This document shows positions 37,034 through 44,571 of a stretch of 64,000 nucleotides of DNA, one piece after another. The stretch is from Bacteroidales bacterium. GTDB lineage: Bacteria; Bacteroidota; Bacteroidia; Bacteroidales; JAADJA01. The position numbers were made by a program, and so were the translations under genes. The first letter of the stretch is position 1. Every line of letters starts with the position of its first letter. The notes below the pieces were generated by a model. The model made no database searches, was not told where the DNA came from, and worked only from the letters and a program-made list of their open reading frames with translations. The DNA is taken from NCBI GenBank assembly GCA_020052415.1, contig JAGVPB010000078.1:82642-146641 (forward strand). Direction: 5' to 3'.

Positions 37034-38047
37034 ATGAAAATAAATTTTATAAAAGCAACTGCAGTCATCGGGCTGATTGGATTAATAGCCGGTCTGTTTT
37101 CAGATTGTAAAAAGATTGACCTTGTCCGGATCGCTGCTGTAAAAACCGATCCGGTTACAATTATATACACCGATGGAGCTACCGTTTACGGTAATATAAT
37201 TGACCTTGGTGAGGACGATAATATACAGGATTTTGGATTTTGCTGGTTCCCCGGAAGTTCATTGCCAACTATTAATGATCCGCATTTAGGTCTGGGAGAA
37301 ACTTCATTATTGGGTTTCTTTTCGGCAACCATCTATGGATTACAACCCAACACCGACTACAATGTCAGGTCGTATGTGAAAGACGCCAATGGTGTTAATT
37401 ATGGAAATCCAGAAAGTTTTCATACCCTAACGGGTGGAATTTCACCAACATGGCTGAATTACGACGATGGTACTAATTTTACAGGCGTCGGACTGACGGA
37501 TGGTTCAAATTTTGATTATGCCGTTCGATTCCCGACTCAGATGCTTACTCAATACAACGGATTCAGAATTACAAAAATTCGTTTCTTCCCAAAAGTAGCT
37601 GCACAATATCATGTTGAGGTGTACGAAGGAGTAAATCCACCCGACTTTGTTTATTATGAAGACGTACCCAATCCGGTAATCAATGGATGGACAGAATATA
37701 ATCCTACCAATCAGTATTATATCAATTCTGCTGTTGAAGTATGGGTTGGGATATGGGTAACAGATTATATAACGGGAACCTACCCCGGAGGTGTTGATGA
37801 CGGACCAGCCATTGCCGGTGCGGGCGACATGATCTCTTTTGATAACGGGCTTAGCTGGGTGTCGCTTTATGCCGACAACCCGGCTCTGAATTATAACTGG
37901 AATCTTCAGGTTTATATCACCAATCAGAAAGGGGAGGAATTCCTGATGAATAACGAAATTCATTTCGAATTAAAAGAAAAGCCTGTATCAGAAACAGGTA
38001 TTTCCAGGTCAAAACCCATTTCTGAAATTGAAAATTTGAATTATTAA
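37034..38047 (+). CDS. lipoprotein with fibronectin-type-III-like domain
   Basis: A 337-residue lipoprotein starting at ATG 37034 (TTG 37010 is in frame but precedes the signal peptide). The signal ends LIAGLFSDC, lipidation Cys about residue 25. Residues about 35-130 have the FN3-like cell-surface pattern common in Bacteroidota (VTIIYTDGATVYGNIIDLGEDD, FGFCW, LQPNTDYNVRSYVKDANGVNYG). The second half holds a jelly-roll-like module (FRITKIRFFPKVAAQYHVEVYEG). Binding or adhesion is likely, with no specific ligand evident. It follows the transglutaminase-like gene without a terminator. Confidence 0.75.
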   Translation: MKINFIKATAVIGLIGLIAGLFSDCKKIDLVRIAAVKTDPVTIIYTDGATVYGNIIDLGEDDNIQDFGFCWFPGSSLPTINDPHLGLGETSLLGFFSATIYGLQPNTDYNVRSYVKDANGVNYGNPESFHTLTGGISPTWLNYDDGTNFTGVGLTDGSNFDYAVRFPTQMLTQYNGFRITKIRFFPKVAAQYHVEVYEGVNPPDFVYYEDVPNPVINGWTEYNPTNQYYINSAVEVWVGIWVTDYITGTYPGGVDDGPAIAGAGDMISFDNGLSWVSLYADNPALNYNWNLQVYITNQKGEEFLMNNEIHFELKEKPVSETGISRSKPISEIENLNY

Positions 38048-38066
38048 AATCATCAATGCATTGATC

Positions 38067-38903
38067 ATGAAAAACAGTAACCTCATAAAACTCATTCTGG
38101 TAGTTTCAGGCTTATTAATATCTTGTGGGAATATGCTTTACTCGCAATCAGCAGCAAAGATTGAAAATATCCGATTCGACGCCGAGGGTTCCAAACTGGT
38201 AATCTATTATGACATTACTAAATTTAAGGAGGGCGAAACCTTTGAAATTTGGGTTAAAATAATAACAGCTTCAGGAAAAACCATTATCCCTGTTTCAGTG
38301 ATAGGCGATGTAAACAAAGGAGTATCTGGTGGAACAGGAAAAAGGATAGTTTGGGATGCTGAAACAGATAATGCCCTGATTGAGGAGGAATTTTCAGTGG
38401 AGGTATTTGGCCGTTCGGAAAGCAGAAAAGAAGTCAGTAGTCCGAAGGACACGCAAAAAGATAAAGAGAAACCGGCAGTGGTAAAGGCTGAAAAATCTGG
38501 TATTAGTGTTCCGGGCGCAATGGCTTTTTCACTTTTGCTTCCGGGGCTCGGCAACCGGATCGCCAAAGGCCAGGGTGCGCAATGGCTGCTTGGAATTGCA
38601 GGCTATGCGTGTATTGCAGGCTCGGTGGTAATGAACAATGCTGCTTACAACTCTTATGAAGATTATAAGATAGCTGGTACTGCCGATGAACGGGATGATT
38701 TGTTTACCCAATCCGAACTTCAAAATAATTCTGCTAAAATATTTGCGGGACTGGCCATCGGTATTTGGGTTGGTGATCTGATATGGACGGGTATTCAGGC
38801 GGGAAAGGCCCGAAAAAAATCAGGGTACTCAAATGTATCCTTAAACTATTTTTATGATCCGTATTTTAAGAAGCCTATGATTGGATTGAATTATCGGTTT
38901 TAG
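38067..38903 (+). CDS. membrane-associated protein of unknown function
   Basis: A 278-residue protein. The signal contains a possible lipobox (VVSGLLISC), then a beta-sandwich-like region (KIENIRFDAEGSKLVIYYDI, TGKRIVWDAETDNALIEEEFSVEVFG) of the kind that precedes other modules in Bacteroidota. After a Lys/Pro/Glu linker come two hydrophobic segments (VPGAMAFSLLLPGLG and WLLGIAGYACIAGSVVMN) and a third near residue 230. It ends in an aromatic strand (GLNYRF). It may be an outer-membrane or periplasmic anchor for the caspase encoded next, 5 bases downstream. No enzymatic motif was seen. Confidence 0.68.
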   Translation: MKNSNLIKLILVVSGLLISCGNMLYSQSAAKIENIRFDAEGSKLVIYYDITKFKEGETFEIWVKIITASGKTIIPVSVIGDVNKGVSGGTGKRIVWDAETDNALIEEEFSVEVFGRSESRKEVSSPKDTQKDKEKPAVVKAEKSGISVPGAMAFSLLLPGLGNRIAKGQGAQWLLGIAGYACIAGSVVMNNAAYNSYEDYKIAGTADERDDLFTQSELQNNSAKIFAGLAIGIWVGDLIWTGIQAGKARKKSGYSNVSLNYFYDPYFKKPMIGLNYRF

Positions 38904-38908
38904 TTTGT

Positions 38909-40639
38909 ATGAAAAATAAAATTCCAATAATAATGAAGACAAAATTCATATTTATTCTTCTGCTTTTAATACCGTTTGTCCTGAATAGTCAGGTGATCTC
39001 AGGCAAAAGTGAGAAGAAAAAAGTAACATTTACCAAAACGGAACGATCGGTGGTAACCAAACTTCCCGATCTGGTGATTACCGGTGAAAAATTCACGGAT
39101 GAGAACCAGAACAATTTTATTGATGCCACTGAGAAATGTCAGATCAGCCTGAACGTCGAGAATATTGGCGAAGGCATTGCCAATAAAGTAAACGTCAAAG
39201 TCTCATTGAGAAACCAGGCTGTGAAAGGCCTTGATTTTGTGAACACCTTCGTTTTAGGAGATTTGGCTGGAAACAGCAGCAAAAATGTTTACATCCCGGT
39301 CACAGGTAATCTATCCCTTGAAGACGGGCTTGCTGAATTTGTGATCGAAGTGCAGGAAGAACGCGGATTGGATGCTTACCCTCTGGAAATCAAGATTGAA
39401 ACCAAAAAATTTGCAAGTCCCAGTGTAATTGTTGCTGATGCAGTTTTCAGTACGGAAGATGGGGGCATGATCAAACTTAACTATCCGATCAACCTTAAAG
39501 TCATTGTTCAAAACGTTGGACAGGGTGATGCAAGGAATGTGGTTACAGAATTCAAGCTTCCAAATGCCAATTGCATTTTCTTAGGAGAAAAAAACCGGTT
39601 CGATATCGGTAATCTTGCACGGGGTGCAACTTCCGAACTCGAATTCCTTTTTACTGCTACCCGGCGTTATGTATTAAATGAAATCCCGGTATTGGTTGAC
39701 ATCAGTGAATCGCTGAATAAATATGCAAGAGATACTACTTTATCGGTCGGGCTTGAGCAAAAATTAACAGCCCGAAGTGAAGTTGTAATCGCAGGGATTA
39801 CCACTCAAACAGAAGACATAAAGGTTGCCTCCCTAACTTCGGATGTGGATAAAAACATTCCTGTTAACCGGACAAAACAGCCTTACTGCTATGCCCTGAT
39901 CATTGGAAATGAAGACTATGCACGGTATCAGCTTGGGCTTAATACGGAAGCCAATGTAGAATTTGCAAGGAACGATGCAACGATTTTTAAAGATTATGCT
40001 ATAAAAACCCTCGGAGTTGATGAAATCAACACACATTTATTGCTGGATGCTACCACGGGTGAAATTTCGCAAAAGATTGATCTTATATCAAAGCTTGCAT
40101 CAAAAAGCAGTCCGCAGGCTGAAATTCTTTTCTTTTATGCAGGCCATGGCTTGCCGGATGAAGAAACGAAAACGCCTTATCTTATCCCGGTGGATGTTAC
40201 GGGAACCAATCTAAGTTCAGCAATAAAATTAGAGGATATCTATAAAAAATTTGCCGAAAGCGGGGCGGGAAAGGTTACCGTTTTTCTGGATGCCTGTTTT
40301 AGCGGAGGAGGCAGAGATGCAGGATTGATCGCTGCCCGCGGAGTGAAAGTGAAAGCAAAAGAAAACCTGATCATGGGCAATGTGGTTGTATTTACTGCCA
40401 GCAGCGGAGAGCAATCGGCAATGCCTTACAAAAAGGAACAACACGGAATGTTCACTTATTTTCTTCTGAAGAAGTTAAAGGAAACAAAGGGAGATATTAC
40501 ATACAGCGCACTGGCAGATTATATTTCGAGCAATGTTTCTATCGAGTCTTTGCGTGTGAACCAAAAGGAGCAGGACCCTAAGATTAATGTTAGTCCGGAT
40601 ATTGAGAATGTATGGCAAAACTGGAAGTTCGTTCAGTAA
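38909..40639 (+). CDS. exported caspase-fold peptidase (C14 family) with CARDB-like domains
   Basis: A 576-residue protein. The signal peptide is FIFILLLLIPFVLNSQ; ATG 38933 would also fit. Residues about 45-300 form two beta-sandwich CARDB-like repeats (LVITGEKFTDENQNNFIDATEK, VQNVGQGDARNV). The C-terminal caspase domain begins YCYALIIGNEDY and has catalytic His413 (FYAGHG) and Cys463 (FLDACFSGG), followed by NVVVFTASSGEQSAMP. Both catalytic residues are intact. Caspase-fold enzymes cleave after defined residues, often Arg/Lys or Asp. Its export signal separates it from cytosolic defence caspases. It is central to a cluster of exported proteins. Confidence 0.9.
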   Translation: MKNKIPIIMKTKFIFILLLLIPFVLNSQVISGKSEKKKVTFTKTERSVVTKLPDLVITGEKFTDENQNNFIDATEKCQISLNVENIGEGIANKVNVKVSLRNQAVKGLDFVNTFVLGDLAGNSSKNVYIPVTGNLSLEDGLAEFVIEVQEERGLDAYPLEIKIETKKFASPSVIVADAVFSTEDGGMIKLNYPINLKVIVQNVGQGDARNVVTEFKLPNANCIFLGEKNRFDIGNLARGATSELEFLFTATRRYVLNEIPVLVDISESLNKYARDTTLSVGLEQKLTARSEVVIAGITTQTEDIKVASLTSDVDKNIPVNRTKQPYCYALIIGNEDYARYQLGLNTEANVEFARNDATIFKDYAIKTLGVDEINTHLLLDATTGEISQKIDLISKLASKSSPQAEILFFYAGHGLPDEETKTPYLIPVDVTGTNLSSAIKLEDIYKKFAESGAGKVTVFLDACFSGGGRDAGLIAARGVKVKAKENLIMGNVVVFTASSGEQSAMPYKKEQHGMFTYFLLKKLKETKGDITYSALADYISSNVSIESLRVNQKEQDPKINVSPDIENVWQNWKFVQ

Positions 40640-40661
40640 AATTATTCCTGGGTTTTTTTAG

Positions 40662-40697
40662 CACATAGACACAGTAGAAACATAGAAACACACATAG
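40662..40697. repeat. CATAG-rich repeat, left flank of the GxxExxY gene
   Basis: Four spaced (C)ACATAG/GTAGA-like units lie just before the GxxExxY gene. The block at 41125-41163 is an inverted counterpart (TATGTG units). Together they bracket the gene at both ends. Confidence 0.65.
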
Positions 40698-40702
40698 AAA
40701 AA

Positions 40703-41119
40703 GTGGAAATAACACAGAAATATCTTGATGAACTTACTTATAAAATAATTGGTTGTGCAATTGAAGTTCACAAGCATTTGGGTCCCGGCCTGCTGGAAAG
40801 CGTCTATGAAAAATGTTTTCTTTATGAACTTGGTTTAAAAGGTCCTCATTATCAATCGCAGCAAAGGATTCCAATTAGTTATGAGAATATTGAAATGGAA
40901 GCGGAATTAAGATATGATGTTCTGGTTGAGAATCAAATTGTTGTGGAATTAAAGTCGATTGAAGGAATATTGCCGGTGCATGAAGCGGTATTGCTGACTT
41001 ACATGAAGATGCTTCAGAAGCCGAAAGGGATCATAATTAATTTTTATTGCACCAACATTTTTAAAGAAGGGCAAAAAACTATGGTAAATGAATATTATGC
41101 TGCCTTGCCAAAAGAATAA
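40703..41119 (+). CDS. GxxExxY protein (PD-(D/E)XK nuclease-like)
   Basis: A 138-residue protein of the GxxExxY family, usual length about 125-140. The signature is GLLESVY (residues 29-35), preceded by GCAIEVHKHLGPG. The nuclease-like core follows: RYDVLVENQIVVELKSI (Asp and Glu-x-Lys) and the C-terminal PKGIIINFY. Start is GTG at 40703. Its role is unknown; members occur scattered in Bacteroidota and are often bracketed by short inverted repeats, as here. It is cytosolic, unlike all neighbouring genes, which are exported, so it is likely an insertion into the caspase cluster. Confidence 0.85.
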   Translation: MEITQKYLDELTYKIIGCAIEVHKHLGPGLLESVYEKCFLYELGLKGPHYQSQQRIPISYENIEMEAELRYDVLVENQIVVELKSIEGILPVHEAVLLTYMKMLQKPKGIIINFYCTNIFKEGQKTMVNEYYAALPKE

Positions 41120-41124
41120 TCCAT

Positions 41125-41163
41125 CTATCTATGTGAACCCTATGATCCTATGTTCCTATGTGG
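41125..41163. repeat. CTATG-rich repeat, right flank of the GxxExxY gene
   Basis: Four CTATG/CTATCTATG units, inverted relative to the left flank at 40662-40697, begin 5 bases after the GxxExxY stop. Confidence 0.65.
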
Positions 41164-41209
41164 TAAAAAATATAGATCGAATATTAATCTTAAATGTCAC
41201 AATTTGAAA

Positions 41210-42049
41210 ATGATAAGAACACAGATACGAGTTATCCTTTTGCTAACGATCTTCGTTTCCTTGCTTTCACCTTGCAGAGTATTCTCCCAGAAAGAAATCT
41301 CTGTTATTGCAAGAGGAACCTACGAAGCCCGTGATCTGACCCTGGAGGAAGTGAAGAACAAAGCAATTGATGAAGCCAAGAAAAATGCAATGGTTCAAGC
41401 CGGAATTGCTGAAAATGTACAGGTATCTGATTTTCTTTACACTTTCGAGGACGATGAAAAGTTCAAAGAAATTTTTCAGTCATTCGTTTCCACTGAAACC
41501 GGCGCGGAAATTATGGTGGAGGACGTGCAGGAAATTAAGAGAGACATCAATGAATTCGGCAATATCCTGATCGAGGTAGAGATTTCCGCCGTTATTTACA
41601 AACATGATGACAAAAAAGATCCTTCTCTTGTAATAAAGGTTGATGGGATCAGGGAATATTATGTTGAAAATGATCCGCTGGATTTCAGTTTCACACCTTC
41701 GAAAGACGGGTACCTGAAAATATTCAATGTAACGGATGCGACAGCTTTTATTCTATATCCATACAATGACCAGGCTTACAGTTACATGAACGATGATCCT
41801 GAAAGGATATTCAGGAAGAATGAAAAGGTCCGTTTTCCTGTCAATCGGAACATGGAATATTATTATTTCGGTATTGATAATGAAAGTAAAGAGAAAGAAT
41901 ACAATCTGCTGATTTTTGTCTTAACAAAAGAGAATATTCCTTTTATGGAAGATGTAAAAGTAAATAACATCATGAAGTGGATTTATCAGATACCTTTGGA
42001 AGAAAGGATAGTTGAACAATACGGGATAGTTGTTAACAGGAAAAAATAA
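41210..42049 (+). CDS. exported DUF4384-like protein with LPP20-like N-terminal half
   Basis: A 279-residue protein from ATG 41210; a 20-codon open extension to 41150 falls in the flanking repeat and is rejected. The signal peptide is QIRVILLLTIFVSLLSPCRVFSQ. Residues about 25-145 have the LPP20/FlgT-like layout (SVIARGTYEARDLTLEEVKNKAIDEAKKNAMVQAG). Residues about 150-270 form a DUF4384-like domain: YVENDPLDFSFTPSKDGYLKIFNV, AFILYPYND and EYYYFGID. In other bacteria DUF4384 is often fused to the C-terminus of caspase-like proteases, which links this gene functionally to the caspase gene two positions upstream. Confidence 0.8.
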   Translation: MIRTQIRVILLLTIFVSLLSPCRVFSQKEISVIARGTYEARDLTLEEVKNKAIDEAKKNAMVQAGIAENVQVSDFLYTFEDDEKFKEIFQSFVSTETGAEIMVEDVQEIKRDINEFGNILIEVEISAVIYKHDDKKDPSLVIKVDGIREYYVENDPLDFSFTPSKDGYLKIFNVTDATAFILYPYNDQAYSYMNDDPERIFRKNEKVRFPVNRNMEYYYFGIDNESKEKEYNLLIFVLTKENIPFMEDVKVNNIMKWIYQIPLEERIVEQYGIVVNRKK

Positions 42050-42067
42050 AACATTAAATATTGCAAT

Positions 42068-42835
42068 ATGAAAAAGATCACATTTCTATTCTTATTGATG
42101 CTGGGTTATACATTGACCTGCAATTCACAAATTGATAAAATGCGTGACCAGTTGGACGATGCCGGAGCCGAAGAAAAGGGACTGCTCACCTTAAGGTTCC
42201 TCAATGCTGAAAATGGCGAACCGGTTCCCGATGCCACTGTTACAATTCAGGATTTTCAAACTTTTACTACCGATATGGAAGGCAAGATACGGTTTGACAA
42301 ACAACCTGACGGAGTGTATCCGTTCACTTTTGAAAAGGAAGGTTTCATCTCAGAAAACAACAAGTTTGAGATCATCGCTGAAACCATTTTCAGAAACCGG
42401 TTTACTGTTTCACCGGTGATTTCAATAGGTGCCATCCGTATTGTCCTCGATTGGGACAAAAAGCCGGACGACCTGGATGCTCATTTTGTGAAGGAGGGCG
42501 ATTACCATATTTCCTATCGTGAAAAATTAAGTTCTGCCGATGGTAAGGCGGTCCTTGACCGCGATGACCGTGATGGCTTTGGCCCGGAAACCATAACTAT
42601 TAAAGATATTGACGAAAAATCCGAATACACGTATTTTGTAAAGGATTATTCCAATCAGAACAGCAAAAACTCCAAAGCTCTTTCAAAATCAAATGCAATG
42701 GTAAAAGTGTATGGCGAGGGAAAATTGTTGAATATCTGGCAGCTTTCCGAAAAACAAAAAGGCAATGCCTGGATGGTGTTTGCAATACAAAACGGAAAGC
42801 TTGTGCCCACAGATGAGGTGAAGAATTATTATTGA
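42068..42835 (+). CDS. exported protein with carboxypeptidase-regulatory-like and YfaP-like domains
   Basis: A 255-residue protein with a signal peptide (KKITFLFLLMLGYTLTCNSQ). Residues about 38-115 form a carboxypeptidase-regulatory-like beta-sandwich (GLLTLRFLNAENGEPVPDATVTI, MEGKIRFDKQPDGVYPFTFEKEGF). Residues about 122-250 resemble YfaP/DUF2135: IRIVLDWDKKPDDLDAHFV, then AVLDRDDRDGFGPETITI. YfaP-type modules are exported and calcium-binding-like in appearance (Asp-rich loop). It ends the co-directional cluster, 18 bp after the DUF4384-like gene; the next gene is separated by 186 bp. Confidence 0.8.
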   Translation: MKKITFLFLLMLGYTLTCNSQIDKMRDQLDDAGAEEKGLLTLRFLNAENGEPVPDATVTIQDFQTFTTDMEGKIRFDKQPDGVYPFTFEKEGFISENNKFEIIAETIFRNRFTVSPVISIGAIRIVLDWDKKPDDLDAHFVKEGDYHISYREKLSSADGKAVLDRDDRDGFGPETITIKDIDEKSEYTYFVKDYSNQNSKNSKALSKSNAMVKVYGEGKLLNIWQLSEKQKGNAWMVFAIQNGKLVPTDEVKNYY

Positions 42836-43021
42836 TTTACCAATTGCACTAAATAACCTCACACACTGAAATATAATTTTGTCTTGGACCAATCTATATT
42901 TCAAATTGGTATTATTTGATAGTGGGGATAAACCATCCACGATTTTCATTGTTACTATAATCTGTAAACTTTTGTCCGGCAAATGAGAAACTGCCGGTCC
43001 ATATTATTTATCGAATTCATT

Positions 43022-43861
43022 ATGCAGTCAAAAAAAATTATTATCCCTGTTGATTTTACTCCAGCCTCCGATCAGGCCATTTCCCAGGCCATTCAAATTG
43101 CCCGCAAGGCAAACCTTTCACTGTTACTATTGCACATACTGACAAAGGATTCATTGAGTTCACAAAATAATGGCATTGTCGGAAGTTCCGATGCCGGGAA
43201 AAAACTTAAAGAATTATCTGCAAGAGTATCGGAACAGGAAGAAATTCGTTGTGACTACAAGGTAGTTTTTGGTGACCTGTTTAACGAAATTCCCGCCACT
43301 GCAGATAATGCTGATAATCACATCATGATAATCGGCACTCATGGCGTACAGGGATTTAAGCAAAAGCTTCTGGGTGCTGATATTTTAAAAATAGTCAGGA
43401 AAACTGCAATCCCATCTCTGATTGTACAGGATCAGTGTGTTTGCAGGGATTTTAATCCGGTTGTATTTCCGGTAGGCGGGCATGATGAATTCAAATCACT
43501 GATTGAAGCCACAGCAATGATGGCTGCCCTGTTTGGTTCCGTAGTACATATTTATTCCATCGTGAGGAAAGGAGATACAGGTTCTGAAAAACTCAGGGAA
43601 AATATCCTTCTGACGGAAAAGGTATTTAAAGAACAATCCATTTCTTATAAGCGCATTAAAGAGGACTCGAATATTTTTTCAGTTGGGTATGCAAAACAAA
43701 CCCTTCAATATGCCAAAAAAATTGATGCCGGCCTGATCTCTATCATGTCGGTTAAGAGCGATGAGCATTACTATTTTGCTCAGGCTGATAAGGAAAGTTT
43801 GATCAACAATGAATTCAATATTCCCATTCTTTGTGTAAGCAACCTGGTTAATAATGAATAA
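43022..43861 (+). CDS. universal stress protein family, tandem domains
   Basis: A 279-residue protein with two UspA-like halves. The first (residues about 1-140) begins KKIIIPVDFTPASDQAISQAIQIARKANLSLLLLHI and ends with the nucleotide-binding-type loop MIIGTHGVQGFKQKLLGADILKIVRKTAIPSLIV. The second half is degenerate (PVGGHDEFKSLIEATAMMAALFGS, ISIMSVKSD). ATG 43022 is preferred; an upstream in-frame ATG at 42983 gives a non-conserved 13-residue lead. It is probably a cytosolic stress protein. It stands alone. Confidence 0.86.
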   Translation: MQSKKIIIPVDFTPASDQAISQAIQIARKANLSLLLLHILTKDSLSSQNNGIVGSSDAGKKLKELSARVSEQEEIRCDYKVVFGDLFNEIPATADNADNHIMIIGTHGVQGFKQKLLGADILKIVRKTAIPSLIVQDQCVCRDFNPVVFPVGGHDEFKSLIEATAMMAALFGSVVHIYSIVRKGDTGSEKLRENILLTEKVFKEQSISYKRIKEDSNIFSVGYAKQTLQYAKKIDAGLISIMSVKSDEHYYFAQADKESLINNEFNIPILCVSNLVNNE

Positions 43862-43912
43862 CTTATGAGGATTTTTTTGGCAGGTTTTACAATTTATGAG
43901 TTGTGAGATAAT

Positions 43913-44281
43913 TCAGGGAATACTCTTATAGGCAAACTTTACTAAATCTTCCAAATTGATTACCTCCAACGCTCTTTCATGGGTAGATTCCAAAATTACA
44001 AAAGGTGCATGGCTTGCTTTATAAGCTTCACGCCAGCGTGCTGCACATAAGCACCATTTGTCGCCTGGACCAAGGCCGGGAAAGGAATACTCCGGCATCG
44101 GAGTGATAAGGTCGTTACCCTGATCGAATGAAAATCGCAGAAAATCTTCGGTCAATATTACACATACTGTATGAGAACCGGTATCATCATCACCTGTGTT
44201 GCAACAGCCATCACGGTAAAATCCGGTAAGGGGTCTCATACTGCAGGATTTTAATTCGGTGCCGAAAACATTTTTTGCCAT
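43913..44281 (-). CDS. DUF2237 family protein
   Basis: A 122-residue protein with the complete DUF2237 pattern: NVFGTELKSCSMRPLTGFYRDGCCNTG, then GSHTVCVILTEDFL, GNDLITPMPEYSFPGL and DKWCLCAARW. The conserved Cys residues suggest metal or redox chemistry, but the function is unknown. It is convergent with the USP gene and divergent from the large T9SS gene. Confidence 0.9.
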   Translation of the reverse strand: MAKNVFGTELKSCSMRPLTGFYRDGCCNTGDDDTGSHTVCVILTEDFLRFSFDQGNDLITPMPEYSFPGLGPGDKWCLCAARWREAYKASHAPFVILESTHERALEVINLEDLVKFAYKSIP

Positions 44282-44458
44282 GCGAAAAATATTTATAAAA
44301 AGGGTAACAAGATATTTTTATAAAAGTTCATTAAATAATCCCGGTTAGTCCGTGAAATCTGAATTCACACCCGGGTTCACAGGTCCATGAAACATTAAAC
44401 CAGAATTTCAAACTTCCATCTCCAAACCCACTTCACGTGCCATGCAATTTCTAAACAA

Positions 44459-44478
44459 AAACTTTAATTTTAAAGTTT
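44459..44478. promoter_or_regulatory. palindrome upstream of a large T9SS cargo gene
   Basis: The perfect 9-bp arms AAACTTTAA and TTAAAGTTT are separated by two T. It lies 94 bp before the T9SS cargo gene and could be an operator; the rest of 44282-44571 shows only a short CCCGG/CCGGG pair and no gene. Confidence 0.45.
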
Positions 44479-44571
44479 GAAAAACACCAAACCAATTTAA
44501 TAAATCACCGTATAAAAAGTGCTTTTTCGGGCAAATTAATAATGTATTGAATATAATTAAAACTATGTGTT

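Noticed and set aside
38909..40639. Reading the caspase as an abortive-infection effector
   Set aside because: The protein carries an export signal and lies among exported proteins, so a cytosolic anti-phage role is unlikely.
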